Shown piece by piece: positions 1-12,610 of a DNA stretch of 64,000 nt. The position numbers were made by a program, and so were the translations under genes. Source of the DNA: Taenia hydatigena (taxonomy: Eukaryota > Platyhelminthes > Cestoda > Cyclophyllidea > Taeniidae); assembly GCA_036345935.2 (NCBI GenBank), contig JADWOT020000642.1:62001-126000 (forward strand), read 5' to 3'. Each line of letters begins with the position of its first letter. The first letter of the stretch is position 1. The notes under the pieces are model-generated. The model was not told where the DNA came from. It saw only the letters and a program-made list of their open reading frames with translations, and did no database searches.

Positions 1-1934
1 ATCAAATGGATGCTTAGATGATTTCAGTAAGGTGTTGCTACGCTTTAGTATGACAATAAGATGGGTGTGGTTTTTAAAGGGAGTTTTCCAGCATAACCGA
101 TATTTGGGATTTTTGTGAGGAAAGAACCAAAATATAGGTTAAAACTGGGCCTGCTTTTTGAAGTAATCATTAGCTTCAGTTTTAAATCGCTGCTCTGTTT
201 GATAGATGCTCGGAAGGCTTCTGTGTGGAGCAATTCATCAGCACTTCTGAAATACTCCAGAATAGTTGAAATCAACTACGGAAAGTAGTCTCAATGTACT
301 ACACAGTTTGTTTTTCAAAATTGCCAATGACTGTGCCTTTTTCCAATCAAGATTATTCACATTGCACCCGTTATGCGGCCTCTCACCGGCAGACTTGCTA
401 TAGTCTTTAAATGTTCCAAAATGGCAGTTATTTATGTCGTTTGTACGCACCCGCGACTGGTGCCACCAATAATCACACACATCACTTTTTCGGTGCGTCA
501 GCAGTGTCGCCTGCTAGCGTTGTTATTAGTGGCGATCAGACTAGCTCTTGACGTTCATTCAAGCCAATGATTTATGCTAAGGGCCCAAATTAAAACAACA
601 CTAATCGTTTTGAGTACGACTTTGAGGTAATCTTGACAAGAGCCTCATTTTTTATAGTAGATTTAACATTTTTGCTCTCAAAAGAAATGCATGTCACTTA
701 GGGTCCACGAAACTATGATAAATGTGTAGGCGGGTGTGTCATCCTGTCCTTAACCTCAAAATTTTGATTTTCACCGAAAACGATCGCAGACATTTGCACT
801 TCCTTATGTTTTGATTACGCAGTTCTTTATTGTTACGCCAACACTACCGCTCATTTTGCGGGTTTTTTTGGCAATAGGCACCTGCCACGCAAACACTCAC
901 AAATCATTCACTTATTTTCGCAAATAATAAAATTTGTGACTTTGGTAAGCATTGTATGAATCTAGCTGCTTCTTGAGTGAATCCGTGATCAAGTGCAAAC
1001 AAGCCTACGAGTATCAAGGAGCAGATTATGGATTAAGACAGAAGGTTTTGTTCCAATCCGACTCTTCATTTTGGTGTGTCATGATGTTTATAGTATGTTT
1101 GTGGGAACTTTTTGTCCAGTCAAGGGTCATGCCTTTCTCCTGCACCAATGAACGCCTCCGGCAAGCTTGTATAGCATCTCCACATCATCCCTTGGACGTT
1201 AATCTTGCTATCTCTCCGTAAGTTAGGGTTAGCCTGAAGTTCGATTCGTTCAGTGCATTCGTCACTTTGTTTGAAACCACAAACTATATGTAGTTTAGCA
1301 AATTGTATTATTTCTGATCCACTATAGATTTGATGCTCAACCAATTAGTTAGCTGCCCTAAAGTCAAAAACTCCGCAGCGTTAATCGAATCATTTAGCCT
1401 AAAGGAATTACTAATCATGGAACCCTACTTACCTTAAGCACATGGGTGCATGCATACCTTCACTACAAGAATAAGCCCACTACGGCACTCAAGCATTAGA
1501 GCATAGGGGATGCTTGCTGATGATTGTGACGATATCAGGTATTCACCATAACTTAGGGAATCACATTAATACTCAGCAGAGTCTGTAATTGGAATTCGGT
1601 TGTTAGAATGAGCCAAGGCATTTTCGTGCGAAGAGCTAAATAAGTCCTTCTATTGTAGTGGAGCGGTGATTAAAATGACACTGCCCGTCCGCCCAAACTA
1701 ATCATGGCATACCTCAAATTTATTAGCTTGCCTATAAAAAGAGTCTAGAAAAGGAGTATAAAACAGGAGGAATTCCATTCTAGGCTATCATTGTAAAATA
1801 AAACTGACAATTTGAGCAAAAACTTCCTCATATACACATCATCATCTCCACGAGCAGTAATAATCGCAGATTTGAATTAAATCTCGGTCGTTTTTATCTT
1901 CACTAATGTCCGTGGAGAATGAGGCATCGGCGTG

Positions 1935-1957
1935 GTGAAGTTGATTATCAACTTCAC
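1935..1957. repeat. Perfect 11-bp palindrome with one-base centre
   Basis: Stem gtgaagttgat pairs with atcaacttcac around a single T. Function unknown. It is mirrored at 48122-48144. Confidence 0.75.
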
Positions 1958-3991
1958 TTTTAGAACGAAAGCAGGACTGGCTGTGTCACATCCAACACCC
2001 ATAAGGCAAATACTAGGCACCCTTCCCCTCTTCTGACAATGCAAAAACACCATAGCTGTGTGCATTTGTGGTCACAGGCAGTTATTAGCCATCTATGGCT
2101 CTATGCCTACTAGACTTAGAAGATTATGAAGCCCCAGCATGGTGAAGACGAATTCCGAATTTTCAATCATGCAACAAATGCATGATTTTGAAATAAGTTT
2201 TGAACAGAGAGTTACGGATCCAAGCAACGCAGTTGGTAATGGATAAATCTCAAACCACAATAAGGAATGGTCCTTATTGATACTAACTCAAAACCTGCCG
2301 ACTAACGACAACCTACGCGATGATGACACGAAAAAATATGCTGGGGTTTTGCTGAGTGCATTGACCTCGTATGCTGGGGTAGCTCTTGTGTCTATGCAGC
2401 TTGATGGCAGCATGCGTAGGAGAGGGATGCTCATCCACCTGCACAAAACATCACCTCACATCGTCCAACGTGTGGGTGCAGGATTCGAATCGTGGATCAA
2501 AGCCACGTCTCATAGGCTGATTTGCTTGTGGCAAACTCTTTTGAATACACCTTAGACTGTTAATGCATCATCCTCTTGCATTGAAGATGTCCCCTCAGTG
2601 CAGTCTCCTTATATTCTCGATCATCCTTCTAGCGACTGACCACAGAGGAGTGAGTGGTGAGACGTATTTTGCTATTCGAAACTGATCAGCATTCATGCAT
2701 CCATGTAGAGAGTTTCATTCCATCCGTATGCATTTATCCTCTTTGAGCCCTTTGAACCCTCTGTTCTTTGCAGCTTCGTGTCCACACCATACGAAGTACT
2801 AGTGAATGGAATGGGAGTTGGCTGCAGTATTATAATTCATCATAGATTCATACAAACACTGCTCAATGGAAGCTAGCAAGTGTGACTATAATGTGCATTA
2901 CTATGTCAGAGGAAGCCATGTCAATCCACGTGGAGAGAGAATAAAACGACATTCCTACCTATAACGCATTTCATTCTAACCTTTAGCGCGATGTGAAAAA
3001 GTGGATATTATGCGTAAGGTAGACTGTAATTGTCAATCCCTGAGCTGAATCACATGAGGCACTGAACCAAATCGGTTAATGTAACCAAGCAAGCCGTTTC
3101 TCCATGCATACGTGTGAGACAAACAGGTCCACACGATGACATCAGTAGGAACACACTTTCGCAGTGAAGAGAGACTTTTATTAATGCCTATTACTAGTGG
3201 AATGACCAGGTCAAATGCTTTATCCAAAAGGCACGTCAGTGAATTCAAGTCACTCACTACATCTGGTAACGCCAAAATCGATACAGCAAATGTTTAATAT
3301 TTCCGTTCCTTACTGATTCAGGATGCTTGAAGCAAAGTTGCCAAAGACAGAGTTACTCATCCTATGGATGCCACATTAGTGGCATTTTCCGATTTCGAAT
3401 GAGTCATTTGGGTTCACGTTGGGGCTTACGCCAACACGTTATGCCGCAACATCCAAAATTTGGCCTGCTGATTTGTGGGCCAAATTATAATTACTGCGTC
3501 ACTTCTCGGCATCTCAAACAAGAATAAGGCTGTAGATTGCTCTGTATGAGTTGGATTCTAATTCGGCATACATTGGCCAAAGTATTGAAAATTGCTATGA
3601 TAAAATTGAAGCACTGCTCAACGATGGCCAAGGGGTGAACAAACAATGCGCGACTCCGCGCCTGGAAATGGCATGCCTGAATTGTCGCAAATAGCGGATA
3701 TTCCACAACTCCCGTAATCACTGCAGCCGTATCAGTCTGCATGACTGTGCTGCAACACTTGCATCTATATCCGAAATCTCGGCCTAAAACTTGTGCTCGT
3801 CAAGCCTCTCTTTTCCGCCATAGGCTTCTACGACGCGGAAAATGCACCATTGCTATTTGATCGTGCTTGATTGCCGCTAACGCAACATCTCATATCGTAG
3901 TTAGCATAAAATGCAGACCTTGTTTTGCTTACAACTTCCTTCTTATACATCCTTTTATTGAAGTAACCTCAATAAGGGTTCACACAGGGAT

Positions 3992-4016
3992 GTGAACTGG
4001 GACAAACCCAGTTCAC
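3992..4016. repeat. Perfect 10-bp hairpin
   Basis: Stem gtgaactggg pairs with cccagttcac around a 5-nt loop (acaaa). No poly-T run or flanking gene suggests termination, so the role is unknown. Confidence 0.8.
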
Positions 4017-5493
4017 GGAAAAATTATTGGGAATGTGCTAAATGAGTATGCCTTAGGGTAAGTTAACCTAGATCCGTCTCACAATCGATGTGAATGCATT
4101 TACGCGCCTCACACTCCCCATTGTCTCTACACCGTGCAGACCTTTTTGTGTTGACAATAACGGTAACGAGTGAATAGTATGGCTTACCCATTAAGTGCAG
4201 TGAATGCACATCATTTCGAGTCATAAACACCTATAATTTTGCTTGGCAGTTCTGACACGAATGAGGTGCTTCTGTTAATGTACGGTTTCATCCAACTCTG
4301 CAGTGCATTGTGCACAAGTGGACGTGTGGTGGGTAGGTGGGCAGAAGTGCCAAGCTCAGGATGACGCCAACGTCGGGAGATGCCATTCACTAACATCCAT
4401 CTGCAGCAGAACAAGCAGGTTAATCGTTGCATCCTAGAAGCACACATTGTAAAATCCATAGCAGCCGTCAGTATAGCAGCAGTGGATGATTAGCATTGCT
4501 ACTCATAGTTAGTGGAAACAGCTGTTTTGATGAGTTACAACAACTCGCTACTTGCTGGGAGTGGGTTTCGATACACATCATTGGCATCGTTAAAAGGCAG
4601 TTTGGTGCTCTTTGAAACAAGCGAAGTACGAGGAGATGGAGGGGATAGCCAACCAGACAAATAGTATGTTTATAGGCTTGGACATAGTGTCCTTGCATCG
4701 AAACTATGAAGGCGCAGCTGTATATGTTGTGCCATCTCAAAATTACTACGAAATTCAAGATGTTATCCGATGTGAGGGGTGCTTGTAGCAAGGAGTAACC
4801 ATCAAGCGATTTTAGTAGTTGAAGTAAGTGAGAATGTTGGATGAGGTTTGGTTGCCAATACACTTAAAACTGTCAGCACCAATTCTTGTTGCCTTTCCCC
4901 TAAGTTTGGTAGTGCAATGTGCATTTTTTTTCCTGGGTCATGTCTATCACATCAACATCCATCATATCGACTGAATGCATGGATGCAGTTACCAACGAAT
5001 GTGTAGACTTGATTGGAATATAATTCCAGCCCAAGTAACTTGGCTTTCTAGCAAAGGGCACTCACAGCGTGCAATTCACAAGCGAAGCAAAACGGCGGAA
5101 TTGTAAAACTAGACATCTCTGGTCCTCAGATTTGTCATCTGCTCCTACACGCATGGTCTGCTAATCACACCACACCGGCACACCCGCTTCTTCTACACAC
5201 CCATCGCCATGAGGCACAATTTACAGGCTTCTTGAAGTCTAAGGAGAGATTTCCCTTGCTCTCAACCAGCAACCATTCGGCCGTCAAATTGTCTACGCTT
5301 GCTTCTTCCAACATCGTTTGCAAATCTGAATAAACACTTAGGGACAACTTTGCTTCCCTTCTTGCATGCCTACTCAAATGAGTGCGCTTCAGTTCACTAC
5401 CCTCGTAATACCCCATCGACTCTCACGTCCGTTCAGAATACGCTCAAATTCATTGATGTACAAGGTTAGTTTATGCTTCCCTCGTGGCATTTC

Positions 5494-5525
5494 GGGGTGA
5501 TTGCTAAGTGATGAGCAATCGCCCC
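5494..5525. repeat. 12-bp hairpin with 8-nt loop
   Basis: Stem ggggtgattgct pairs with agcaatcgcccc, with one G-T pair, around loop aagtgatg. It could be a remnant of a miniature element, but no terminal repeats or target duplications were seen. Confidence 0.75.
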
Positions 5526-8500
5526 GTTGGTGTTGAGTTAACTATACTCTAAAGAAAGGAACATTTGACAAGCGGAAACAACGTCAGCTGTAAAACGCGT
5601 TATACACAAAAGATTAAATCTGCCTTTTGTGTTACAGGTACCTTTATGTCTCACACGCAATTTGAAATTGAGAATCTAGCACAAGATTTGCTCGCATCAT
5701 TGGGTGTATTTCCCGATGTGCAGCTATATTTTCGAGCAAACAGAGCACTTTATAAGAATGCCAATTATTAATTTGAATTGTGCACAACCGCGTTCTTGGA
5801 ATACGTAAGCTAGGACAAGTGCTAAAGACCAGCAAGTTGTTGGTAAAATGTGTCCGATGCAGAATCCATGCTGTTATGAAATAGGTATCATTGCAAAATT
5901 CGGTGACCAGGTCTGCCCCAAGACAATGGATTAAGGGGAAAAGTACAAGGAAACAGTATGGTAGTGATTGATGTGCAGGCATAGTGGCCAACAGTTTGAC
6001 ATGTGAGAAAGGCAAATCACACCCACACATCACCAGTTAGTCTTGATTTACGAATTCTTCGCGACGGATATCAAACTCTCAGCATGGCTGATAACATGAA
6101 ATCATCTGGAATTCCTGCATTTCCAAAATGCCTTACCCTGTTTCGCTTCCAATTATTTGCCATAATCACCGCAATTTTTTTAAAAATTTGAAATCCTGGC
6201 ACCTAGTACAATTTCTTTTGACTGGTCACCATCACATATAAGTGCGTGTCGAGTGTTTTTGTTATCAATTCAGGATTAAGGTCAGCCAAATGTGTGAGGC
6301 TGTGAAGCTGTCAATGAAGCCCTCCAAAATGTGGGGCATTAAAAGAGGTGGTTAAAGAGCGAATTTATCAGATGAACATGTGAAAATTGTCGCGTTAAAT
6401 TCTCATCACATTGGTTGATGCATTTTAGCAGGTGCGTTAGAAATTAGAGCAGTGTACGCAAAATGTTATATACAACTTTTTGGATATGCTTGACAAACTC
6501 GATAACAATTGCTCTGTGATGCCTGCAGCCCTGAGGCATGTATCCGTTTCCACTTTCTAGACATATCAATCCTTGTAGGGATTGCTTAACCATTTCACTT
6601 CCTTCCAGTAGCACTGAAAGCATCCTCCGTTCCTTTCGAAACTACCCTAGGGCCATCCCGTCGTTATACGCGCAAAAGTTGTATCCCGTGCCTCCATCCG
6701 CAAACCTACACGCAATTACACCCACAAGGCATATGCTGGTGCATGGGTCGAAGCCTTTGCCCATTCTGTGATTAGGTTATTTTGAGAATCGGCAGATGAC
6801 TTTTGTTTTTTCTGCCCACCAAGTGGAGCGGTTGTGTTGCCCACCAAATCTCCCTATTTTACTTTGTCTCCAAAGTCATTTGCTTTCCTTGTCATTCCTT
6901 TGATGCGATATTCTCCCAGTTGTCAAATAGCTGTGGGCGAACCCGTATTGTCTGCTTGCACACTTGAGCACATTGATTGGGCTGTTACCGTCTTAACGCT
7001 CTGCAGCTGCTACTGCCAATCACAACAACTATCCCGCTCAAGCATTAGTTGCATCATTTTGTGTCATTATTATCACTCCTTTCTCCTTCCATCTAGTGTT
7101 AGCGTTGGCAACAACCTCTGTTGCTTCATTATGCCTTTAAAATTGGGGTTAAACACTTTTATATGTGCTGAGCAATGTTGCGACTTTGAAAACTATATTA
7201 ATGAAAGGACATGTTGTGCGCTTTTGCGATTCCACCTGTAGTGTTCATGTTGCCAGTCAATGGGTCATTTGTGAATACGATGCACAACTTGTTACTAGCT
7301 GATATAATTGTACTGCAGTGGACACATCGGCATGTAATAAAGATGAGCGTTGTGGATGCGAAGAACATTCATTCAAATGTAAGAGGCGAACTTACAGTAG
7401 CTGTTTCTTCTAGTTGAGCTACGATGGTTGAGTTGTTCAGTTATTGAACACAACGCATGTGAATGTTGCGCCATAATGTGCATGAGAAGCCAATAAAGGT
7501 ATGCTGTCGAAAGAAAGAGAGACAGGACTGTCAGCTATTTTATTGGTAATTTTGGAATCCAGTGGTGCAGTTTACTTCCGTGACGCAGGAATAGGAGACG
7601 TACCGAAGGCAAAATTGTACGGCACGCTTAAGATGCAGACACCTGAAAAAGCACATCAATTGTGGAAATGTAATTTTTGCTTGCAAGTGGATGGCTGCGA
7701 CTGGAATGCCATCCTACGCTGTGCCATTCGGAATGTTAGGAATGTCCTGCTTCTCTACAGTACCCATGTGTAGGCATGAACCAACAGTACTAGGTTTGTA
7801 AGTGTCTAGGGCCTTTCAGTTTTGTGACAACCTTCATGAGGCAGCCTAGTAGCTGAGTTCTTGCGCACTCTTTCTCTCCTTATAATGTGAGATCACGTTA
7901 AGTGCAGTAATGGTACACAAATGCCATCACTAATGAGCGGTCGCGACTAGACCAAACGAGTGAGTCGCTCTGGCAGAGGATCAGGCTCAGAGTCAAAATC
8001 GGACGCGTACCGAGGCAGTCTTTGCTAATCAGCGTGTTGACTCGCACACATTGATCCAGTGGGCCACCTCTCATTTTAGGGGGCCTATTACCGGAATTAG
8101 TCCATATTAAATGGCGTGGAGGTCAACCTGAGGTTTAGATGTCTGCCTGAGTCTATTTCGATTAATAAGCCACAAACCTTGTAAGTAACAGGTGAAGTAT
8201 TTTGTGCCAATCACCACCAAGTATCAAAAGTTACGATAGTTGTTTGGACAGCGATCCAGTTTCAATTGTCCTCCTGGCCAAGTGACCATTGAACGAAGTC
8301 GTGCATGATCCACCACGCGAAAGCACCGCGTGTGTAAGGGCACACGATATCCTGAGTTTAATGGGTAAAGACTCTCAGGATGCACTTGTGTCGGATTTTG
8401 AGTCACTTCAGCAACATATTTAAGTCTATCGACTGCAGATTGTTTAGACTTGGCACCAACCTATCTGTTTGAACCAGAATTTGCCGACTGTAATTGCACC

Positions 8501-8758
8501 TGACACTAGCACCCACCATTCAGATGGCTCTGGTCAATTGTGTAACTCGCCACAAAATGGGAATTTAAATAAGTGGACAGGACACAGTCTTCTGAGACTG
8601 CATGTGACACCTCCAACACACCCAGCACAACCGGTCATACCAACCAATGGTACATAGTGTCACGGTGTGCATAAATTCACAATTCGCTTTGCGGGACAAT
8701 AGCAAATTAAAATCTAGGCTCATATGATTTTACAGCATTCACATAGGCACAGACTGAG

Positions 8759-8844
8759 TGAGATGCATACAGAAGGCATTTCTGGATTGGAGATGTCGTT
8801 TCAACTCTGCCTCATTTGTATGACAGCCTCCATCTTGAATAGTG
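8759..8844 (-). pseudogene. Module C fragment, NEAEL motif
   Basis: The - strand reads GGCHTNEAELKRHLQSRNAF and then stays open for about 15 more codons. Related peptides occur at 19975-20034, 25995-26075 and 55225-55330. The differences between copies are mostly at third codon positions in this frame (gag/gaa, ttg/ctg, cga/cgt, ctc/ctt), which argues that the ancestor was protein-coding here. The family is not recognised. Confidence 0.45.
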
Positions 8845-9734
8845 ATTCCGCATTAGCAATCGGTAAGATATTCACATTTCGTTGCTCTGCTATGAACAGC
8901 GCACGGGTAAAACATTCAGCAAATAGTAATTTTTGTTCGGATGGATAATACAACTAGGATGGTTAATGTTTCTCAGCATCCAAGTAGCTGAAAACTGTTA
9001 GTGATGGCTTGATTTCTTCTTCTCGTTTCTTTTTACGCCACTTCCTATCTCATCACAGGTAACTCAATGTGGCACATCTGAGTGAACTTATTCATTGTCC
9101 CGATAACTCAACTGGCCTTCTCTTCCCTTTAACTTTTCTATGTAAATTTTAAAAATGCTCTTGCATCCACACTTGTATTGCAGTAAGTATGACTTTGTTT
9201 TGCTGCTTTTGTTATTAATGTATTGTATCGAGTGACAAGTCTTCCAGGGGGAGAGAAGACTACGAGAAACTTTCTCCTCAAACCAAACCATAGAAAGTCA
9301 GACGAGTTGCGGAAGGGCAATGTACCCTAAAATGCCTTACGTATGACTATAGTGCCGTTTTGTGAATGTGCACATTGATATGACGTCTTCTTCCCCACCT
9401 ACCTACCGTCACTCTTGGTTGCTGTTACTTATCATAAACACAACGCCCTTAGACCCGAGATACTGAAGCTAAACAAAGTACTTGTAACCTCACTTTTATC
9501 TTTAGACACATTTCAACAGAGTGTCAAAGGCTTAAGTGAGCAAGCTTTCCCTTTCCGTGCGAATTTAGAGCATGGCAGGTCAAAGTTAAGATGTTCTAGG
9601 TCAGTCTCGATTTGGTAAGATAGATCGGTTTGACACTCTGTCATATAAGCACGAAGATAGCCTACAGAAGTTGACGGTATAATCCAAACAACGTTGTCAT
9701 CCATCTTGCTGGATATTTTCCCATTTGTGACAAC

Positions 9735-9870
9735 TTCTATCAGCGTTAGGCCAGTCATGCCTTTATGACTGGCTAGTTACTGCATTAGCATTCTGTTAGC
9801 TACGCTTAGTGTAGGCTGCTAATCATTTTAATCTGAAGTCCTGCCAGTCGTGGATAAATACAGCTGCCCG
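9735..9870 (+). repeat. Module G, conserved non-coding block
   Basis: A block centred on gactggctagttactgcat, followed by gcattctgttagctac and tttaatctgaagtcctgcc, recurs with moderate divergence at 32548-32660 (gactcactaattgctgcat). A shorter match lies near 26625. No shared open frame was found, so this is probably intronic or intergenic sequence carried along with the duplicated modules. Confidence 0.5.
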
Positions 9871-9908
9871 AGTGAACATTTGAAATTCTAATGCATTAAT
9901 AAATAGTA

Positions 9909-10156
9909 CGCGGATATGCGTTCGCCTTAACAGAATTCAATCAATTTCGGTCCACGTACTGTGACCGGATACGTAAGTAGCTGATTAATTCCCTACATTT
10001 AACCCTCCTGTACATTAGCAGTAAATTTGACCACAGGACGCCAGGCACTTTATGAGTCTGATAACTCTCAGGTGGTTTCCTCGGGATTGTGAATCAAAAT
10101 ATGCAAGTCATGAATGTCTTCATGGTAAGTTGATTCAAATCTCGGTGTTCGCATGC
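9909..10156 (-). pseudogene. Module B (FN3-like) pseudo-exon
   Basis: After an acceptor-like tactgctacag, the exon starts with two bases and then reads MRTPRFESTYHEDIHDLHIL and IHNPEETT, followed by stops. Later pieces (RPVVKFTANVQEG and LLTYPVTVRGP) match the less damaged spacer exon at 25588-25877 (KPTFEAAFHEEN and LSYAITVRG). Several in-frame stops mean that it cannot encode the domain. The shared phase-1 acceptor supports a common exon ancestor. Confidence 0.65.
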
Positions 10157-10348
10157 CTGTAGCAGTAAACAAACCGTGCATAGACGAGATCATCCAAATC
10201 TGTTTCCATGGTCTGTAGATGTGATGATAAGTTAACATTTTTACAATTTTGCTCAGTTTATGACTCTCTTTACCGTAGTCGCTTTCAAGTCATGACAGAG
10301 CATTGATTAATCGAGGAGAAAGGACTAACCTCGTATTAGTGGTGTTGT

Positions 10349-10609
10349 AGTCAACTACACGAAAGCATTGAAGATTGCACTGAAGGTTCAGGTTGATTGT
10401 GCACACCAAGAGAGCTGGCAATTGTCTGTATTGGCTTGAAATCAGTGAAGTTAATAAATTTCTTGAGGGGAGATGAACCCTTTCCTGCAAGATATCATCC
10501 AGACTTCAGTTAGCCCCAGAACCTAACCGGCTAGTCCCATGTCGCGTGCGTCGTGCAAGGGTCGATTGTTTGAAGTCCCACATTCCGAGGTTCGCCAAGA
10601 CCTATATTA
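10349..10609 (-). pseudogene. Module A (FN3) pseudo-exon
   Basis: The fragment begins after an acceptor-like cgtaatatag and reads LGEPRNVGLQTID, then stops. A second open piece reads FTDFKPIQTIASSLGVHNQP. These match APQNVKL and FTELKPQASFSAAVFVHYQP of the spacer copy. The central W-PP-GYTIEW strand is lost. The 5' start phase agrees with other A copies. Confidence 0.6.
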
Positions 10610-10683
10610 CGAGAAGGATTGGGTGTGTCCGTAAATGTAAATGGCTATAAATATAAAAGTTAGGCGTGGAGTATAATGAATGT

Positions 10684-10964
10684 TTAACTGCTACCGATCT
10701 CACACGAGTAAATTAGTGAGAAAGAGACAGAAGTGCTGCCATTTTTTTTCAAATAACAAAGGATCTGCCATTTTACCAAACTGTCAGGCAGCACAGATCC
10801 ACGCATGGTGACCGTATGTTTCGCGGATGGTTCTACTTCACCTATATCATATTCCCTCTCTTCAGCGGCGAGAATGGTCCCACATTGCCGGGGATTGTGG
10901 GAATCGAGAGTGCCAACTTTTCTCAAACCTCGAGGGCACCGAAATCACCCATGGGGCATCAATG
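10684..10964 (-). pseudogene. Module B (FN3-like) pseudo-exon
   Basis: It reads GDFGALEV, then a stop and frameshift, then LDSHNPRQCGTILAAEEREY and VEPSAKHTVTMRG followed by SVLPDSL. This aligns with GDFCGFEV, QNPWYSEISLTDGEREC and IPSLSYAITVRG of the spacer exon. One frameshift and one stop break it. A run of A (T on +) near the end is slippage-prone. Confidence 0.65.
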
Positions 10965-11865
10965 CTCCCGTCAGCAAGAGGTTTTTCCGTAAATAACACC
11001 CAAGCTACTGCAATTTGCATTCAAGCTATAGACTTCGCACGTCTTTCTAAATCTGAAGATAGTCGACAGAGCTGAGCTATAGGCCTCGAATGGGCCACTA
11101 TACCATTTGGTTACGCAGTCGTGATTCCTTCAGTCGTCTTCTTTACTTGTACCTATTATGAGTCATTCGTCCTGACAGTCCCGAAACGAGCAATTAATGA
11201 GTAAGCAGAGGCTTCATTACAGTCGCCTTATGTGTCATACTGTTTTTGGTGCGAGTATAAGTAAAAGTGATGCTCCGTTAGCGTTAACAGGCTGACCAAT
11301 ACGTGGTGATGGAGGTGGTTCAAGGTTGTTTTAGCGCCTTCGAAAAGGCATGAACTTGAGTGCAATGTAATGGGACATGCGATTTTCCCAGAGAAAATGT
11401 TTTTAGGCAGTCAAGCATGCCCGGAAGGCGCTTGAGTTTACCTAGCTCATGACCAATGTATCTGTGTTTTAGTGATAGCCACTAGTTCAAGAGTTCACGT
11501 TGACTTTAGACATGATCTTGTGATGGTAAGGGAATGTGACGATGCAACCTGATCCTTGTATGTGGACGAGCGGTCTGTGCCTCACCGCTCCCATACCCGC
11601 ATAATCATTGGGGAAAATCGAGGGTCAGGGCTGATGTTCAAGTCACCCTGTCGGCTCCGTCACGCGTAAGAGTTAGCGAGAGATTGACAGTGGACTGAGA
11701 GCGACTCTCATCGCAATTTTTAAAGCACTTAAAACGCAGAGGCGTATACTGACACAATAATTGTCAACATAAGGTATAAGCTTTATGGTAATTTGACAGG
11801 AATAATGATAAGCGATCGCTAACATCCCCATGACTACAGTGTAGTATGTACTATTTGCCCACATT
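10965..11865. other. Left-arm stretch without a recognised gene
   Basis: A short block near 11400 (ttttaggcagtcaagcatg) matches the spacer near 27480 (ttttgaggcggtcaagcatg), so it also belongs to the duplicated background. Nothing else can be supported. It is mirrored at 38214-39114. Confidence 0.4.
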
Positions 11866-12610
11866 TAGCTCAGAGGTGTAAACTCGGTTGCGGGCTACTT
11901 CTGCAACTGCCAACATCAGGACATCCACCTCTATTTCTGCAGTGAACACAACTGGAAGATCTACTTCTGCAATCGCAACCTTCAATGGAATGCAATCTAC
12001 TTCAGCTCTCGCGACTACAGCAGGAGGATCCAATTTGACGCCCAAAATCACCATGACAGGATAATCACCTTCGTCTCCTCCGATCGCCACGGTTATGTAC
12101 CTGCTTCTACTCTAATCATCCCGTCTATGACACCTGCTACGACTTCTGTGATTGCCGAGACAGAGATATGCAATAGCCCCCGATATTACCAGTACTGGCA
12201 AACTATCCTCAACTCCTTCATTCACCATGACAATTCTGTCCACATCTATCCTGCAACCACCATGAATAAGCGGTCTACTCCACTACGAAGGAACCCTTTT
12301 CGACTCCCAAATCCCAACTACTAAGGGGCCTACTTCGGACCCCGTGGTCACAGCTAACGTATTCACTTCAAATTCTGTACAAGTCATGACTAGTTTATCT
12401 ACTTTGGCTTCTGTAATCACAAAAACAAAGTGACATGCATCGTCTTCTGTTATCACTACAAGTAAGGTCCCTGCTTCTTCGCTTGCAACCCCCGCGAATA
12501 AGGGTTCTCCTTCGACTTCTTCAATCGCCACTAGTAAAAATCTGCATCGACTCCTCCACACACCTCGACTAGGACAACCCCCCCCCCCCCCCTACTCCTG
12601 CAATCACCGC
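11866..12610 (+). repeat. Module M: 36-bp minisatellite, mucin-like on + strand
   Basis: There are about twenty degenerate 36-bp units. The + strand reads Thr/Ser-rich 12-residue units such as SPSTSSIATSKN and PASSLATPANKG; the other strand reads LLVVITEDDACH-like units. I prefer the Ser/Thr strand because, in the spacer and at 15835-16920, FN3 exons lie upstream on that same strand. Known mucin-type domains use such repeats as O-glycan carriers at cell surfaces, and that role here is inference. Stops (for example in the unit ending near 12432) and frameshifts break the array. Confidence 0.65.
12578..12592. repeat. C15 homopolymer
   Basis: Fifteen C residues follow aggacaa. The right-arm copy has G15 but lacks one of the two A residues. 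This is the only difference I found between the arms. Confidence 0.9.

Larger units (their letters stand above)
1..6888. other. Left-arm outer region, no recognisable gene
   Basis: No FN3, mucin or other family could be recognised with confidence. Open frames are all below 132 codons and lie on both strands without splice-site support. Near 3680-3745 the + strand reads STTPVITAAV, which resembles one mucin-type unit, but a single unit is weak evidence. Three clear hairpins are listed separately. Two TATA-like stretches (tataaaaag near 1734 and tataaaac near 1757) lack a supported gene downstream. The same content lies mirrored at 43191-50078. Confidence 0.5.
6889..9879 (-). repeat. Old paralogous unit 1, left-arm copy
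   Basis: In reverse complement this is the same unit as 40200-43190. It is a clearly diverged paralogue of 17420-21260. It contains module C on the - strand near 8759-8844 and blocks related to E (9480-9620 on +) and G (9735-9870 on +). Open frames are short and interrupted. I cannot name a gene in it. The divergence is far greater than that between the palindrome arms, so it predates the palindrome. Confidence 0.7.

Noticed and set aside
1219..1236. Telomere-like ttagggttag
   Set aside because: Only about one and a half units, with no tandem continuation.
1730..1765. TATA-box-like tataaaaag and gtataaaac
   Set aside because: No supported transcript start or gene lies at the expected distance on either strand.
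2475..2545. A tRNA-like B box (ggattcgaatc)
   Set aside because: No matching A box, anticodon stem or acceptor stem can be folded around it on either strand.
11866..12610. CRISPR-like array of short repeats
   Set aside because: The 36-bp units are contiguous and degenerate with no spacers, and the DNA is clearly eukaryotic in character.
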